A stretch of 64,000 nucleotides of DNA from Clarkia xantiana subsp. parviflora (Eukaryota > Streptophyta > Magnoliopsida > Myrtales > Onagraceae), in NCBI GenBank assembly GCA_036873135.1, contig JAPTYO010000007.1, positions 2,834,763 through 2,898,762 of the forward strand, read 5' to 3'. Below the pieces are notes generated by a model that saw only the letters and a program-made list of their open reading frames with translations, did no database searches and was not told where the DNA came from. Shown here one piece after another: positions 62,674 through 64,000 of the stretch. The position numbers were made by a program, and so were the translations under genes. Position 1 is the first letter of the stretch. Every line of letters starts with the position of its first letter.

Positions 62674-64000
62674 TACTGCAAGAGTGAAAAAAAATTCATG
62701 GATGAATCAGACAGCTCCATATTAACGACAACAGATGTAACGACGTGATCTATAATCACCAATGAGTGCCCAGAATCATTCCTTCTCGCTGCGCATTTCC
62801 TCCTTGTGCCGCACGGTTCAGCCCGGGAGTTCTAGACGAATGGGCCTAACTTTTAATGGATAGACTAGACTATTAGGCTTCTGATATGGGCTTGCTCAAG
62901 TTATTATTAAGCAGATTAGAAAAAAAATGAGGTTCTTGAGCAGATTGAAAAATGTTCATTTAGTTCTTATCTTCTAGTGAAGCATAAATATGAAAGAAAG
63001 AAGTAAGCAATTATTTTAAATCTACACATATATATATATACCGATTTAAAAAAAAAATTATTTTTAAATTCTTACTAAGTTGATGTTTGGATTTCTGTTG
63101 CTATCTTCCGATCGATGGTTTGAGTAACTTTATGTTTTAAAAATAAGCGCCATTTTTTAGATTCCATGTGTTAGTTTTAAGCTCACTTGAAATTTATATT
63201 TTGGCTTACTTAGTTTGTAATGTTGGACTTTTTTATATATTTAAGCAGTTTTTCTTTACGAGCTTGTTATTGTATAATCGGAAGACTTCACTTATTTGTC
63301 CAAATAAGATGAACTTGATTTAGAATGGTTTTGTAGCGTTTGTAAAAGTTTTGGGCTAAAAAGTGTAATAATTTTTGTGTCAAAACATATACTGTATTGA
63401 CAGATAATCTTTTTTACATGAAAAATATGTATATCATGTTGTGTCACATGTGACAATGGAGCTGCTCGTGTTTCGGAAACTAATGACACATTTAAACATA
63501 ATATATTTTGATACGAGAGTTGTGTTAATTAATACATGTAGCGATCGACACGATTGTCACTTTCGAGTTCTTGAACCGAAATGAGAATGACCGTTTCAAA
63601 TGGTCCTGGTCCTGAATCGGTCCTATTTCAAGAACCGTTATTGCTCACCCCTACCATGGATGGGCGGCTCAAACACATAATTGTCTTGTTCGCACTTAAT
63701 ATTTGTAGTGAACTTTCCATAACCGACCGAAATTTGCTCATTGGTTTGATTACTTTGATCTCCTCCTAATTTGCCTAGACAGACATCATAAAGCAGAAAG
63801 ATGGAGATATGATACAGAATTTATTTGTTCTAGCTTTTGAGTTGTTGGTAGCTTTCATTTCAAGAAACAACTTTCCGACAATTCATCAATTTAAGAAGAA
63901 ATGCATTATCCAGGATAAAGTTAAATACCCGAAAAATGGATTATTATTATTATAATTTGACATCTGATTTTGCGAACAATGATTTTTATTTGAAAATATA
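62674..64000. other. Intergenic to window end
   Basis: No gene recognised. The block 63540-63660 (TTCTTGAACCG, GGTCCTGGTCC, then GTTATTGCTCACCCCTA) resembles on the minus strand the TAGGGGTGAGCA-type ends of small plant DNA elements, but its other edge is not clear. Confidence 0.45.

Overview
The window is nuclear DNA of a flowering plant, most likely a eudicot. Its genes carry GT-AG introns, the intergenic DNA is AT-rich and full of transposons, and the protein families are plant types: type I pectin methylesterases, a berberine-bridge-like enzyme, a PLATZ factor, a nuclear Ycf20-like protein and an NPF transporter fragment. I cannot name the species. Exon coordinates were read by eye from splice sites, phase and family knowledge; no alignment was run.

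Layout. 1-18.5 kb is gene-rich: the 3' part of a glycosyltransferase-like gene (+), a single-exon UDP-glucuronate 4-epimerase (-), a Ycf20-like plastid protein (+), a broken NPF transporter remnant (-), a 13-exon organellar tRNA threonylcarbamoyl transferase, Qri7/GCP1 type (+), and a convergent RAD51C gene (-) whose N-terminal domain I cannot find. 18.5-27.2 kb is a transposon block: a MITE-like element, a non-autonomous Helitron, a complete TRIM retrotransposon with 5-bp target duplication, a second MITE-like copy and a second Helitron that stops about 250 bp before a pectin methylesterase start codon. 27.3-50.6 kb holds four intact PMEI-PME genes and one 5' remnant, interrupted by a 4.7-kb Helitron and a 4.0-kb CACTA transposon that carries stop-containing pieces of a host NADH-cytochrome b5 reductase gene. 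51-53 kb is a berberine-bridge-like FAD oxidase (-). 53-56.9 kb is repeat debris. 56.9-58.3 kb is a PLATZ gene (+). 59.4-62.7 kb is a decayed copy of the oligosaccharyltransferase subunit ribophorin II (-), with exons lost and frameshifts.

How the genes relate. The epimerase makes UDP-galacturonate, the pectin precursor, and the four PMEs de-esterify pectin in the wall. The link is biochemical; co-location may be chance, since the PMEs clearly arose by local duplication. The PMEs show two inverted duplications: genes 3 and 4 are near-identical and face away from each other, and gene 2 faces a mirror copy of its own promoter that now drives only a truncated signal-peptide remnant. No operon logic or novel defence or enzymatic system is visible. 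The most unusual content is transposon biology: gene capture by CACTA, three Helitron ends that obey the A/T insertion rule, and an intact TRIM.
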